DNA from: Episyrphus balteatus
Lineage: Eukaryota; Arthropoda; Insecta; Diptera; Syrphidae
Assembly: GCF_945859705.1 (NCBI RefSeq)
Contig: NC_079134.1
Span: 153,919,718 to 153,983,717 of the forward strand
Direction of reading: 5' to 3'
Length of the DNA stretch: 64,000 nucleotides
Shown: piece by piece, positions 1 to 10,487 of the stretch
Numbering within the stretch: the first letter of the stretch is position 1
How the letters are laid out: every line of letters starts with the position of its first letter
Made by a program: the position numbers and the translations under genes
The notes under the pieces: generated by a model
Told to the model about the DNA's origin: nothing
The model's input: the letters and a program-made list of their open reading frames with translations, nothing else
The model's database searches: none

Positions 1-589
1 TGAAAGTTACTTCGAAAATCTTGTTCAGGATGATGAAAAAAAAATTTGGTGAAAATTTGAGCCGTTAAAAAAAATTTTAAGAGGTCTATCATCGGTGTTT
101 TTTATTTTTATACATGATATGATGTTTTACAACAGAACTGCTAGACGAACAAAGTAAAAAAATTTCTGTTCATTTTTTCTTATATAAAATTAAATTTCCT
201 ACAAAAAAGATCTAATTGAAAATTTTCGTCAGACGAGCCGTATTCGAGTAATTAAGCTTTTTAAATCGAAGTGTTTTTTCAATTTGTCTGTTTCACTTTG
301 GAATTTTGTGATGAGCAAATAAGTGAATAGAAAAATAAAACCTCGACAGATTCTTATAGGAAATTTAATTCTCTACAAAAAAGGTCTTGTAGTAATTTTT
401 CCTAAATTGAGTTTTGAAGAAGTTATTCACGATTTAAATCGAGAAAAAAATTTAAAAATCAATTTTCAATTTCAAAATTTTCTAATTCACTGAAAATTCA
501 ATATTTTCAAATAAGCAAGATGTTTTCTTGTAGGGAATTAAACGTTCTATAAAAAGTTCCTTGGCAGCAAATTAATTGCTTTAACCGTT
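1..589. repeat. Diverged interspersed repeat at window start
   Basis: AT-rich DNA without coding signal. About 100 bases near 481-585 (through 'cttgtagggaattaaacgttc') resemble the foldback MITE at 20.2-20.3 kb, including the phrases around 'aacgttctataaaaa' and 'ttgctttaacc'. It is therefore probably an old relative of that family. The outer boundaries cannot be seen because the window begins inside it. Confidence 0.4.
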
Positions 590-742
590 TTCGCCAGAAA
601 TAGACAAGAATTTCACTCAAGTTCTTTCTGTTATTATTCATATATTTTTAAAACTCTTATAGTTTGATTTCCTTTAAGTATGAACTTTAAGTTCTGGGGG
701 GGGCACGTGCCCCCGTGCCCCCCCCCCCTGAATCCGCCTATG
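590..742. mobile_element. Right end of a hAT-like element, same family as 13022-14488
   Basis: The last ~150 bases are close to the right end of the element at 13022-14488: both share a 'gccagaaatagacaag' block, a G/C-homopolymer stretch with 'cacgtgccccc', and a terminus reading 'atccgcc..tg'. The reverse complement of the terminus is CATAGGCGGATTC, compared with CAACGGCGGATCC in the sister copy. The 8 bases after it (ttggacac) would be the target duplication. Its partner would lie outside the window, so this cannot be confirmed. ORFs over the C/G runs are spurious. Confidence 0.6.
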
Positions 743-1490
743 TTGGACACGAGTGCTCAACAAATTCTTGTTAAAAAACCACCTCCCTCTGTTGAGTTGA
801 GTTGTGTTGTGTATTGCGAGAAGCTTATTTGCCAGGCAAGTTTTATTCAACGCCAACAGGCTTATATTTTCTATTGTGTGTTGGATATTTATATTTTTTT
901 TTTCGTTGTTTTAGTTAAAAGTTAGTCGTCGAATTTGTAAAACATTTACAGCTTGATAATTATGAATGCAACCATCAGGGGGTAGCTATTACCTCTCTCG
1001 TACAAAAGTATACCAATGGTGTTTTCTATTGTAAATCCCAAAAATTGCTATAATATTTTGTGGTTTATAAGAAGGTTTAAGGGCAAATTAGTTTCGGTTA
1101 ACAAAAAAAAAAAAAAAAAAAAACACTTGGAAATGTAGCTATTTTCTTTCTTTTGTTCTTTTTGATTGAAATTATATAAATTTTTGTGGTGGAAACAATT
1201 TGGAAGAAATCTTTAAGTTATGGTTGTTATTTCGCAATGTTACAAAGGAGCAGGAGTCAAGGAAGAAATTATTTCGCCAATAGGTATTAAATTAATAAAA
1301 TTTAAAACAGTTAAAGTGGAGGCTTTAAAATAATGAAAAGGGTCTTTGCAAAAAGGAGGTTATGGACTATCAAGACTTTATTTTTAAGATTCTACCAAAA
1401 AACAGTTAATTTGGTACTCAAATAATTCCGAAAAATATTTCTGGAAAGTCTTAAAAAAAGCTAGATAGAAGTAGCCTTCTACACTAAAAC
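743..1490. other. AT-rich stretch, no gene seen
   Basis: No open frame with coding character and no complete element was recognised. It contains a pure A run at about 1102-1121. Confidence 0.5.
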
Positions 1491-1499
1491 ACATCAAGA

Positions 1500-1960
1500 T
1501 TCGGTTTTTTACTTGCAATATAGGTACTAGTTTAGGATTCAGAAAAGAATCGAACTCGAGATATAGTCCTGTAAGAATAGACGAAAAATTGTCAAAGAAA
1601 GGAAAAAAATTGTAACAGGCTGATTTTTGGTATACAGCTTGGAGTTAGTTCTGAAGTCCTGAAGTTTCCTCTGTCTGCTAGTCCAATGATAAAGGGTCAA
1701 AGGTCACAGCATTTTTTATTTTACAAAAAGTTTTAGACAAAAATTATGTTCTACAAAATTGTAACAAAAATTCAAAAAAAGTTTTTGAAAAAAAAAAATT
1801 AAAAAATGTAATTTTTTAACTTTAGGTACCTATATATTTTTTTTTTGATTTTTTTTTTCTCGAAACTTAACAAAATCTTAAATTTCCAATAGATATTTAA
1901 GATAAAGCCACTTTAAACTACAAGAGCAAGTACGTGCGACCCAGTCTTGAATTAAACAGA
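1500..1960 (+). repeat. Deleted copy of dispersed repeat family R
   Basis: The left part (about 1507-1565) matches the 5' end of the family-R copy at 44.96 kb: 'acttgcaatataggtact', then 'tttaggattc' and 'cgaactcgag'. The right part (about 1905-1955) matches its 3' end: 'gagcaagtacgtgcgaccc' followed by 'agtc..g'. The middle does not match, so this looks like an internally deleted or rearranged copy. Confidence 0.5.
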
Positions 1961-2028
1961 ATTACACATAAAAGTTAAGTTTGGAATAAAAACAAATATA
2001 TTTTTTGTAGCGTTATTAACGGTACCTG

Positions 2029-2162
2029 TGGGTCAATTCCCGATCTGTGAAGCTGTGAAGTGATAAAAATAATATCATTTCAATTTTCACAGCGTTTTTT
2101 TCATTTTATGACTTCACAGGCACGCCATAATGCGATTCTCAAACTCAACCAAGAATTGACCC
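2029..2162. mobile_element. 134-bp MITE nested in family R
   Basis: It interrupts R inside '..ggtacctg|ctatagaac..'. The termini are inverted repeats (GGGTCAATTC at the left, GAATTGACCC at the right), with an inner inverted pair around 'tgtgaagtgat' and 'tgacttcaca'. The bases CCTG at 2025-2028 and 2163-2166 flank it as an apparent 4-bp target duplication. A comparison with the uninterrupted R copy at 45.37 kb supports insertion. An ORF reading through it is fortuitous. Confidence 0.6.
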
Positions 2163-2248
2163 CCTGCTATAGAACATTTTTTCTTGTTTCTGAATATCTC
2201 GTACAAGACTATTCCGATTTCAACGAAAATTTTCATACAAATATTTAA

Positions 2249-3617
2249 AAAAAAAAAATTGTTACACTCATGAAACTTGGCAAAAAGTTTGCTTTTGGGA
2301 TAAGAACCAAGGACAAAAAAAGTCTATAAAAAAAAGTTGGGTGGAAGGGTGTTTTTTTTCGCGGACAAGAGGAAGGAGGTGAAGGTCAAAAATATACTGA
2401 AAAAAATTGTTTGTCGAATATCATCATATGACACATGTTTTCAAGGTATTTTTTGATGATGAATCTAATGACATAAAAATAAAGTCAATACGATTGCTCT
2501 AAGAAAAGTTATTGCCGATTAAAAACAAGGGTGATTGTTTTTTGACTTCAACAAGTAAAATATAACCGAAACCCATGTGAAAAACATGATACACTGATAA
2601 AATTCGGGATGAAGGTTTTAGATAATGCATTGACAAAGGATTCATAAATTTCTTAAAATTATTTTTGGTGAAAGGGTGTTTTTTTTTTATGGGTTAAGTT
2701 GTGTGTGAGGAAGGTATTATAACAGCTGACTTAAATTTTGTTAATTTTTAAAACTTGATGTAAATGTTTTGGTTGGTAGCTATAAGAATTAAGAATCTAT
2801 AAAGTGTACAAAATTATCTTGAGTGAAAGGGTGTTTTTTTTTTTAAGAAATGATGAAATTCGGAAAAAACTAGGAAAAAATTGTTACACGAATGAAAATT
2901 GGTAAAAATGTTTTATTTATAACAGAAACCAAGAACCCGAAAAGTCTATACAAATATTTTAGGTTAAAGGGTGTTTTTTTTGTGAAAAAGGGGAAATCCG
3001 CGATAAGTCCAATAAAATCAATGCAAAAAAAAGGTACCCTTATGAAATTCATTAAATATGTTCTCTTTCCCATTTGAATTACCTACGAATAAAAGAAATC
3101 TAAGAATTTTTTTCATGTAAAAGGGTGTTTTTTTTAGGTGTAGAGGAAATATGGGTATATTTAAAAAAGTGTGTAATACTAGGGTAATATTAGTGGTACC
3201 CATTTAAATTAAGCAATAATGTTACTTTTAAGATAAGAAACAAGAATCTTAAGTGTCTATAAGAATTTCATGGTTAAAAGGGTGTTTTTTTGAGTGAAAA
3301 CAAAAATGATGGGCCACCCTAATGAAATTTGGTGAAAACGTTGAATTTTTGATAGAAAGCACGAATAAAGAGTTTTTATAAAACAAAAATAGGTGAAAGG
3401 GTGTTTTTTTCGAAGAGACAGTAAAATCTGTAATTGGTCCCAAAAAGCCAATGATTCATTTTATTTTTGGTTTTGATGACAAATTAAACGTTTATACTTA
3501 AGTTCTTAGATGTTTTACACGAATCATTGGCTTTTTGGGACCAATTACAGATTTAACTGTCTCTTCGAAAAAAACAAACTTTTTGCCAAGTTCCATGATT
3601 GTAACAATTTTTTTTTT
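2249..3617. mobile_element. Foldback-type element with ~150-bp tandem subrepeats
   Basis: Its ends are inverted: 'attgttacactcatgaaac' at about 2256, then 'ttggcaaaaagtttg'. The right side, about 3576-3615, carries the reverse complement ('caaactttttgccaag', 'gattgtaacaat'). Inside are seven direct copies of a motif like 'aaagggtgttttttt' starting near 2344, 2670, 2824, 2968, 3121, 3278 and 3396, mostly 144-157 bp apart. The core unit also holds 'aaccaagaa' and 'agtctata'. A 53-bp near-perfect inverted repeat closes the right side. It sits inside an R copy. Family and transposase are unknown. Confidence 0.65.
3405..3574. repeat. 53-bp inverted repeat (hairpin) with ~63-base loop
   Basis: The arm 3405-3457 and the arm 3521-3574 are reverse complements with about one mismatch (seen as 'gtaaaatctg' versus 'gttaaatctg'). 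They form the right inner stem of the foldback element at 2249-3617. Frames such as 3249-3451 and 3535-3813 fall on these arms and are not genes. Confidence 0.75.
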
Positions 3618-4174
3618 ATTTCTTGATTTTATGAACTATTTTACCTGTACTAAAAAGCATTTAAGTAATCGTAATATTAAAATTAAAAAAAAAAAAATTA
3701 AAAAAATCATTTTTGGATCCTTAAAAAATATTTCAATTTTTTTTGAAAAATCAGTTTTTTCAAAACAGCATAATGAAATATTTCGAAATTTTATGTTTTT
3801 GAGTGTTATTTAGTTATTAGTAATGGCATACCTACCTAATTTTTTTTTTTTGAAAAATGTTAGAAAAGTTTTATATACAAAAAATTTATTTTTTTTTTAA
3901 ACGGCTCTAACGATTTTCAATTTTTTTTCTAAAAACTAATTCTTATAAAAAAATCAGATGGCAACCTTTGTTTTTGAAGAAATTCATTAAAAAACAGTGT
4001 TTCACTAATTACAAAATTAAATATTATGAATTTCCTAACATTATCAAAAATGCTTTAAAAAATCAAATATGTACATAATTTTGCTTTTTTTTTTTTTTTG
4101 TTGATATAAAAACTTTAAGAAGAGACTTACTTTAAACATACGAGCAAGTACGTGCGACCCAGTCGTGTATTTTT

Positions 4175-5305
4175 TTTTGCATTTTACTCAATTTATTAAA
4201 AAAAAACCCTTTTTTCTGATCTTAAAGTTCATTCCCTAGAACTATCAGTAAATTAAAAAGAATAACTACAATTCTCCCCCTTGTGCAATAAATTTTATAA
4301 AAAAAAAAAGAAAAAAAATATCTTCATCCATCTAAAGTGCATCCAAGGATACATCATAGTCATAGAGTCTCTCTCTCTTCTGTATAAAGTTAACCTCATG
4401 TCAACAAGTAACCACTCGAATCTATTCGGATGGATAAAAGCATTCCACTACTATTGCACCACTTCAAAACCGTGTCCACCCTTAAAACTCTCTAAAAATC
4501 TACCCCAACACTAAACTCAGAAAAAAAAATGGAAGAAGAAAAAAAAAGTTTATATAGAAACTTTTAATACAGATTGCCACCCACATAAAACGAAAACTTG
4601 TAGTCAGTTGGCAGACCACATAGCCAACCACCCAAGCCCAAGGTACTACAAATTAATATACGACTCCGATGGAAAATCTATAATCGTTTAAAAGGAAAAC
4701 TTTGCCCGCAACAAAAATGAAAAAAATAGCAAAAAAAGAAAAAACTTAATTTCGATTTGGTCCTTGTTTGTGGAACTGTGTGTAGACTCAGTGCACAAGG
4801 ACTCAGTAGGGTTTTCTCCAACAGAAGAAGAGGATTTGTGATGGAGTTTTACAATAAATGCTCATGATCAAGGATTATTGTGTTGGGTCTCTGTTGGAAA
4901 GTGGCTGGATTGGTTTTTGTACGAATATTTTTTTTTTCATTTTTTTTTGTATTTGTGTTTGTATAAGTTTCCTGGTTTGGGATTAGGGATCGAGTCGAGA
5001 GTATTTGAAAATGTTGAGACGAGACAAAGTTTTTTTTTTTTATTTCTTGGAAAAATAAAATAGAATAAGAAAAAAAAACATTGATTAGAAAACCAATTGG
5101 GTGGATTTTAAAACATTTTTGTGATGTTAGTTGAACAGAACAAACTATTGGAAATTAAAAGACAATGTTGCGAGTTGTGATGGGTTAAAAGTTGGTGTTG
5201 TGTTTTCTTATTTTCATCATAGATCTTGCAAGAGTAAATATTAATTTGAAAATAAGCTAGTCTGTAGATAGGTACTCAATTTCTTTTTAAATTAATTTTT
5301 TTTTC
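4175..5305. other. Unique-looking AT-rich DNA, no gene
   Basis: Simple A/T-rich DNA with some pyrimidine-rich and AGAAGAAG stretches. Frames at 4281-4514 and 4878-5063 are dominated by homopolymer-derived Lys or Phe and have no recognisable domain. Confidence 0.5.
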
Positions 5306-5309
5306 AGTT

Positions 5310-5578
5310 GGCGTTTTCGATTGGCTGTCCGGAAGCGTCCGGAATCATTCTGAAAAAATTTTATTCATACAAAACTGTCAGTTTTGTGCGAATAAAACGC
5401 TTTCAGAATGATTCCGGACTGCCAATCGAAATTACTATAATGGCGTTTTCGATTGGCAGTCCGGAAGCGTCCGGAATCATTCTGAAAGCGTTTTATTCGT
5501 ACAAAACTGACAGTTTTGTGTGAATAAAATCTTTTCAGAATGATTCCGGACGCTTCCGGACTGCCAATCGAAAACGCC
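5310..5578. mobile_element. Dimer of a palindromic MITE (family G)
   Basis: Two head-to-tail ~130-bp palindromes (5310-5430 and 5442-5578). Each begins GGCGTTTTCGATTGGC and ends with its reverse complement or a diverged form. Inner stems are 'gtccggaatcattctgaaa' and its complement around a central 'acaaaactg.cagttttgt'. Because the unit is self-complementary, it gives mirror ORFs on both strands that are not genes. The same terminus flanks the large foldback element at 29.6-33.3 kb. Confidence 0.7.
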
Positions 5579-5599
5579 ATAAGTCTAACAATGTTGTCC

Positions 5600-6595
5600 T
5601 AAATTAAGTTGACGCGCAGGTGTGTCAACGTGACGTTTACTAAGCAGTGTCAACGCGTTGACTCGCAAAACTTTGTTGATCACACTGTTTGACGCAAAGC
5701 AAAAATTTTAATTTTTCAAAAATATTAAAAAAAAAAAAGCGGAGAAAATGAGATTTGAAAAAAGCTCTCATAGAAAAATTTAACGAAAATTAGTTTGACA
5801 TGGTTGCATTGAAATGTTAAAGTTTCGAGATATACGCAATGCACTTTTAAGATGAAAGTCTTAAATGATTGCTGATAAGATTGTTGAACGAATATTAATG
5901 TAAAATTACCAAAGTTTTGTCGAAAAATTAGAAAAAAAATTAAAAAAGTTTCGACATTTGATTTTAAAAAAATCGAAAAAAAATCAATATGGCCACCTTC
6001 AAACGCTTATAGCATAGGAACGCCGCACCCAATGTTAATGGTTATGGTCTTAAAATGTAGTTTGGAATATACAAATGGTTTTTGGTTTTTTGTAAAAAAA
6101 AATTTTTTTGCATCCAACATGGATGCCATGGCCATACTGAAAAGTTTTTTTTTGTAAAAAAAAAATAACAAAAAGGTGAAATGAGAACCCCCCTCCCTCC
6201 AATAAGGTACTCCATTCAAAAAATCGCCCTACAAAATATTTTCCCCATCCAACTTTCATCACATTTCTATACAAAAAGCAATGTCAATCTGAAACTATGA
6301 CACGGTATTAAATTCTGCCGCGTCAACGCTGGGACAGGGTCATTGCGATGACACCCAGTCCTAAAACCCTGTCAACGCGTCCCAATGGCATTGACAGAGT
6401 GATTACACGGTCATCCAAAATAGTCAATGCGTTGACCCAAAAATGTGTGTCAACGCGAGTGTCATCGTACCCGTCAACGCAATGACAGCCGTTTTCGTTG
6501 ACGATCACACGACGTGACACTCTTGGGACAGATTGTGACGTCATTTTTACGTCAGAGAGTCAACGCGTTGACCGATTTCGTTGACCGTGTAATCA
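5600..6595. repeat. GTCAACGCGTTGAC palindrome-rich element or cluster
   Basis: The perfect 14-bp palindrome GTCAACGCGTTGAC occurs at 5649-5662 and 6559-6572. Variants (gtcaacgctgg, gtcaacgcgtccc, gtcaatgcgttgac, gtcaacgcgagtg, gtcaacgcaatgac) crowd 6323-6490. The GC content here is far above the neighbourhood, while 5700-6300 between the two clusters is ordinary AT-rich DNA. The clusters could be the subterminal regions of one ~1-kb element, but exact ends were not resolved. Confidence 0.5.
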
Positions 6596-6749
6596 TAGCT
6601 TAAGGACTGTAAGTCTAAAGACTGTATTTTTGAACTATACAATTTTGGAGTTGATGAAATTTTAGAAAATTGATAAAGGTTTTGAAATATTCCCGAGAAT
6701 GTTTCAGATAAGACTTAAAAACTTGTTTTTACAATGAATAGCCTCTGCA

Positions 6750-7826
6750 CAACGGCGTATACAGGGGGGGGGGGTCACGGGGTCATTATTTTTCTGAAAG
6801 AGCTTTCAGGATTAATGCTTTTTTCAAGCTTATTGAACGAAAAAAGGCATATGTGTTGTCGTGGTGTTGGTGGCTATTTGATTTTTATTTTGTGTGTGTA
6901 GGAAAACAGTTAATGTCAACATTTTAACATGCATTTTAAGATTTCAACAGGCAAAATTTTGTACCCATGCGTGGGGTCGGCCTGCGTCTTAAATGAGTGA
7001 ATTTTTTATTTGTTATTTTGGTGTTAAACGAAAAATTTATTTTTTTTTTCGTTTTTGTGAAATTTTACTGACAAAATGGTAACGCTGGTACCTTTTCGAA
7101 ACATTTTTTTTTGATAATACGGCATCGCTAAGTGAGCTTTTTTATGTGATAGACATATCCAGAAGGCGTGAAGCAGAGTGAGATGCAAATGCCCTACCTT
7201 TCCTGTACTGCCAATTTTTATCGGACGGAGTATAGCATAATTTTGTTTAATATTTTCTGTTACGCCAAAAATATTTTTTTGTCCTTACTATTTTGACAGA
7301 GGTACTTGAATCCTGTATCGTCTTAAAAGAAAAAAAAAAACAAAACTTAAAAAAAAAATGTACTTTCAAATGCAATTTTTTTTTTGCAAAACCTTGCGAT
7401 TCGTTTGCCTGAGGTTAGGAAGACAATTAATTCGAAAGTTATCAGTGTTATTAAACTAAAAAGATTTTATTTAAACTTGTAAAATAATTCTGGACTATCG
7501 GAAAACAATGCAGAGTTGTTTAAAGGCAAATTATTCAATCGAAGTACTTGTACATTACACTGTATTTTAAGGACAGGATGGTCTTAATTGGTGAAGATTT
7601 AAGGCTAAACAAATAAAAGCAAACGAATTACACAACGTTTTTGTTTGGTTATTCTTAGAACTCTTCGGAACTGTTCGATTCGAAATGCAAAACAAACAAA
7701 TTTTAATATTTTTAATATTTTTAATTTAAATAGCACATTTTCAAGTTTATGCCTGCTACCAAAACTTTTGTAAAAAAAATTTTGGCATGACCCCCCCCCC
7801 AAGAAGAAAACCTGTATACGCCCCTG
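6750..7826. mobile_element. hAT-like non-autonomous element, 1077 bp, 8-bp TSD
   Basis: The left terminus is CAACGGCGTATACAGG and the right terminus, reverse-complemented, is CAGGGGCGTATACAGG. It is flanked by a perfect 8-bp duplication CCTCTGCA (6742-6749 and 7827-7834). An 8-bp target duplication and CA(G)GGGCG-type ends fit the hAT superfamily (established knowledge). G and C runs sit just inside the ends. No transposase frame remains, so it depends on another source of transposase. The intact duplication suggests a fairly recent insertion. Confidence 0.8.
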
Positions 7827-7834
7827 CCTCTGCA

Positions 7835-10373
7835 TTCACAGATCTTTGAATAATTTTGCCGGAGATTAGAGAATCATTTAAACTCTTTCTTGATAAGTAA
7901 GTTGGACCAAAAAACACTGTATCTAACATAATAACAATTTTGAAAAAGTTTTACTTTATCGAAAGTGGTATTAGTGTTTTTTTTTTTAATGAAAAATGAG
8001 TTTTTTTTCAGAAGTTACATATATAACTATAACTGCTTGTAAACGGTTTTTTTTAATTTCTGAATTCCTCCCAAACACCTAATTCCATTGTAACAATATT
8101 TTTTACAAAAAAGCATTTTCATACCTTCAATTAAAGTTAAAAAAAAAAAAAACAATCACATATGTATTAAAAAAAAAAACAGTTTTTACATTAGAAAAAA
8201 ACTAAGTTTTGGATTAAAAAAAAAAAAACAAAAATTGAAATATCAAATTTTCGAAAACGACTTATAAAATTTTTTGAAGTTTTGGTTATGTTTTGCTTTT
8301 TATTACATTTGCCAAAAAAAAAAAAAAACCCAGCACCAATATTATATTCCCAAAAATATTTCGATTTTACTCTTAGAGAAGATATGCCGTGTTTTGTGCC
8401 GGTTTCTTAGATCGAGTTTTGTACAGGGTATTTTTTACATGTAAAAAACTTGATGTAAAAAACTTGAAAACTACATGTAAAAACTCTTTGGTTTAAAAAA
8501 TGGTTAAAATGAAATATCTTGAGAAAGTCGAAACAAAAATTTTTTCAACTATTTGGAGAAAATGAAAAACCCTATTTTTGAACGATATGGTTACTAAGTT
8601 AATTTCAACAAATTTGGTCATCATCTATAAATTCAGAAGAAATGCTTCATTTCGTTTGCTGTTAAACGTAAAATACACGTGAAATAATTTTCTCCGCCTT
8701 TCAAATGTTAATTGGCTTCCGCTAAATTTATTTATAACCGTTCATTAGAGTTCAATGCCGTAAAATGAAGTTTTCTGTACAAAATCTATTATACTTCGAA
8801 TGGCAACCTGTCAAAATTTACCGTTTTTTTTACAGTTTTATACCATTTTTTACGTTTTTTACACATTTTTTTACACATTTATTTACCATTTTTTACGGTG
8901 TTTCACACAAAAAAAAAAATGTAAAAAACAGTTTTTTGCACGAAATCGACCATCGTGGATATGCCGAACAATTTGACTTCAACTGTTGATTTCTCGAAAA
9001 AGAAAATTTTTAAAAATTACCAAGCGCAAAGACATAATGTAGCTTAAAAAAATATTTAAAAATGGCATTATTTTAAATCTTGTAAGAGGCTTACCTGAAA
9101 AACGTGCTGTTAAACAACAAGTTTAAGTTAATTCTTCTTTTATCGAATGCCACCACTTGCAGGCGACAAAAAGCTTTTTGTCACTGTTTCCCCCAATTCA
9201 TCACCACACCTTCCAAATGTAGGGATAATTGAATACTGCTGATGAAAAATGTTATTAAATCATAAACTTTAGCTTTCGCAGTTTAATTTCAAAATTAAAT
9301 TCCTTGAATCTCTCTAAAACAAAAAAAAAATAAATTCCTTCCTAAGAATCAAAACAAAAACACCAATTGAAAAGGAAGAAGCTCCATCATAAGAAAACAG
9401 GTGATTTCTAAAATAAATATCCTTTTCTCCTTAATAATTCTACACTCTATACTTTCAATGTGAAGAAGATAATCCTTGAGGACCCACTCGCTCACAAATC
9501 AAAGTGTTCTCCTGATGGCATCGTGTCTCCATCATTATCATCTTTCATCCGTGTCATCCATCCATTTTTTGCCACCACTTACTTCTTTCTTATATATAAA
9601 AAAAAATAAGGATATGAAAAAAAGGAAGAAAACGAAGAACAATTTTTCATCACGAAGTATTATTATTATTTGTCGAATCTTCCATTACCTCGAATTCATT
9701 CGGATATCTCTGGGCATTACTTCGTCCTGGAAAAAATAATAAGGACGTGTGTGTGTGTTTTCTGATTTATTATCCTTTTCCTTTTCACCAAATGAAACTG
9801 TGCCATTTCAATCCTAATTCAAATCCTTAAACAAAAAAAAAAAAAAACCATCCACGCACTTGGAAATTGCACTTCTTCCTTCTTTCTAATGTGTCACCAT
9901 ATCCTTTTGCGATGCTGCTGCACTTTCTCATGTCTCCGATCTCAGGTGTGTGTGTTCATCAGGATAAAATGTCTCCTCTATCTTTCTTTAATGTAGAAAA
10001 TATTTATTTCGATATTCAGGAAACTACTACTTTTTATTTGATGTGTCATGGTTGTCGTCCTTTGGCATTCTTTTTCCTTGTCTTTTCACCTGCTCACATC
10101 CTTTCAACAAACACCGACGACGACAACGCTAACGATGCCTTCGTAGTCACATCTGTGCGGCGGATTTGGATCAGGAGAGGATGTGTTTAACTGAACTCAT
10201 CGCAATCGGTTAACTGCATGAAAGGATAATTTTTCAGGAATTGAAATGTAGAACAAGACACACTATTTAACGTGTGAAGTTGTTAGAGGTTGCTTGGTAG
10301 TTGGTTTTAGTATGCGGTTTCATAAAAGAGAGTTTCTCTGCGATATTTCTTCACCTTTTGTTTTGTGTTACAG
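7835..10373. other. AT-rich intronic or intergenic DNA
   Basis: 8400-8480 and 8820-8935 are rich in 'ttttttac' and its complement 'gtaaaaaa', which allows local hairpins. 9150-9830 is more complex, unique-looking sequence. A short GT microsatellite lies near 9748. Frames at 8765-8989, 9476-9739 and 9867-10190 have no domain or splice support. Confidence 0.45.
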
Positions 10374-10487
10374 GAGGAAATCGCATTCACCTGGGCGGAT
10401 GCGCCAAAAGGATGTTGGCAGATGATAAATTCAGTCAGCTTTTGCCCTACAAAAAGTCCTTGATTTATTGTATAAACGAGGGCGATG
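10374..10487 (+). CDS. Candidate internal exon, 114 bp, unidentified gene
   Basis: A pyrimidine-rich tract ending 'gtgttacag' precedes the exon and a donor 'gtagta' follows it. The frame that starts with 'GA' completing a codon is open for the whole exon and ends one base into a codon, so the exon is phase 1 to phase 1 and a multiple of three. It encodes a peptide beginning GNRIHLGGCAKRM and ending KKSLIYCINEGDG. The sequence is more complex and GC-richer than its surroundings. A Gly-Gly-Cys and a Tyr-Cys about 25 residues apart loosely recall the late part of insect Ly6/sleepless-type domains, but the diagnostic Cys-Asn is not present here. This family guess is weak. Confidence 0.4.

Larger units (their letters stand above)
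1962..4172 (+). repeat. Family R copy, interrupted by two nested elements
   Basis: Collinear with the copy at 44955-45963. Shared landmarks are 'cgttattaacggtacctg', then 'ctgaatatctcgtaca', then 'taatattaaaattaaaa', 'cggctctaacgatttt' and the end 'agtacgtgcgacccagtcg'. The copy is split by a 134-bp insert at 2029-2162 and by a foldback element at about 2249-3617. R elements are probably non-autonomous mobile DNA, because no long frame occurs in any copy. The superfamily is unknown. Confidence 0.6.

Noticed and set aside
3249..3813. Several ORFs of 64-92 codons on both strands
   Set aside because: They fall on the ~150-bp subrepeats and the 53-bp hairpin of the foldback element.
5308..5580. 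Near-identical 71-codon ORFs on both strands
   Set aside because: They arise because the palindromic MITE reads the same on either strand.
6323..6544. Minus-strand 73-codon ORF with varied residues
   Set aside because: It lies entirely in the GTCAACGCGTTGAC palindrome cluster; the variety comes from the GC-rich repeats.
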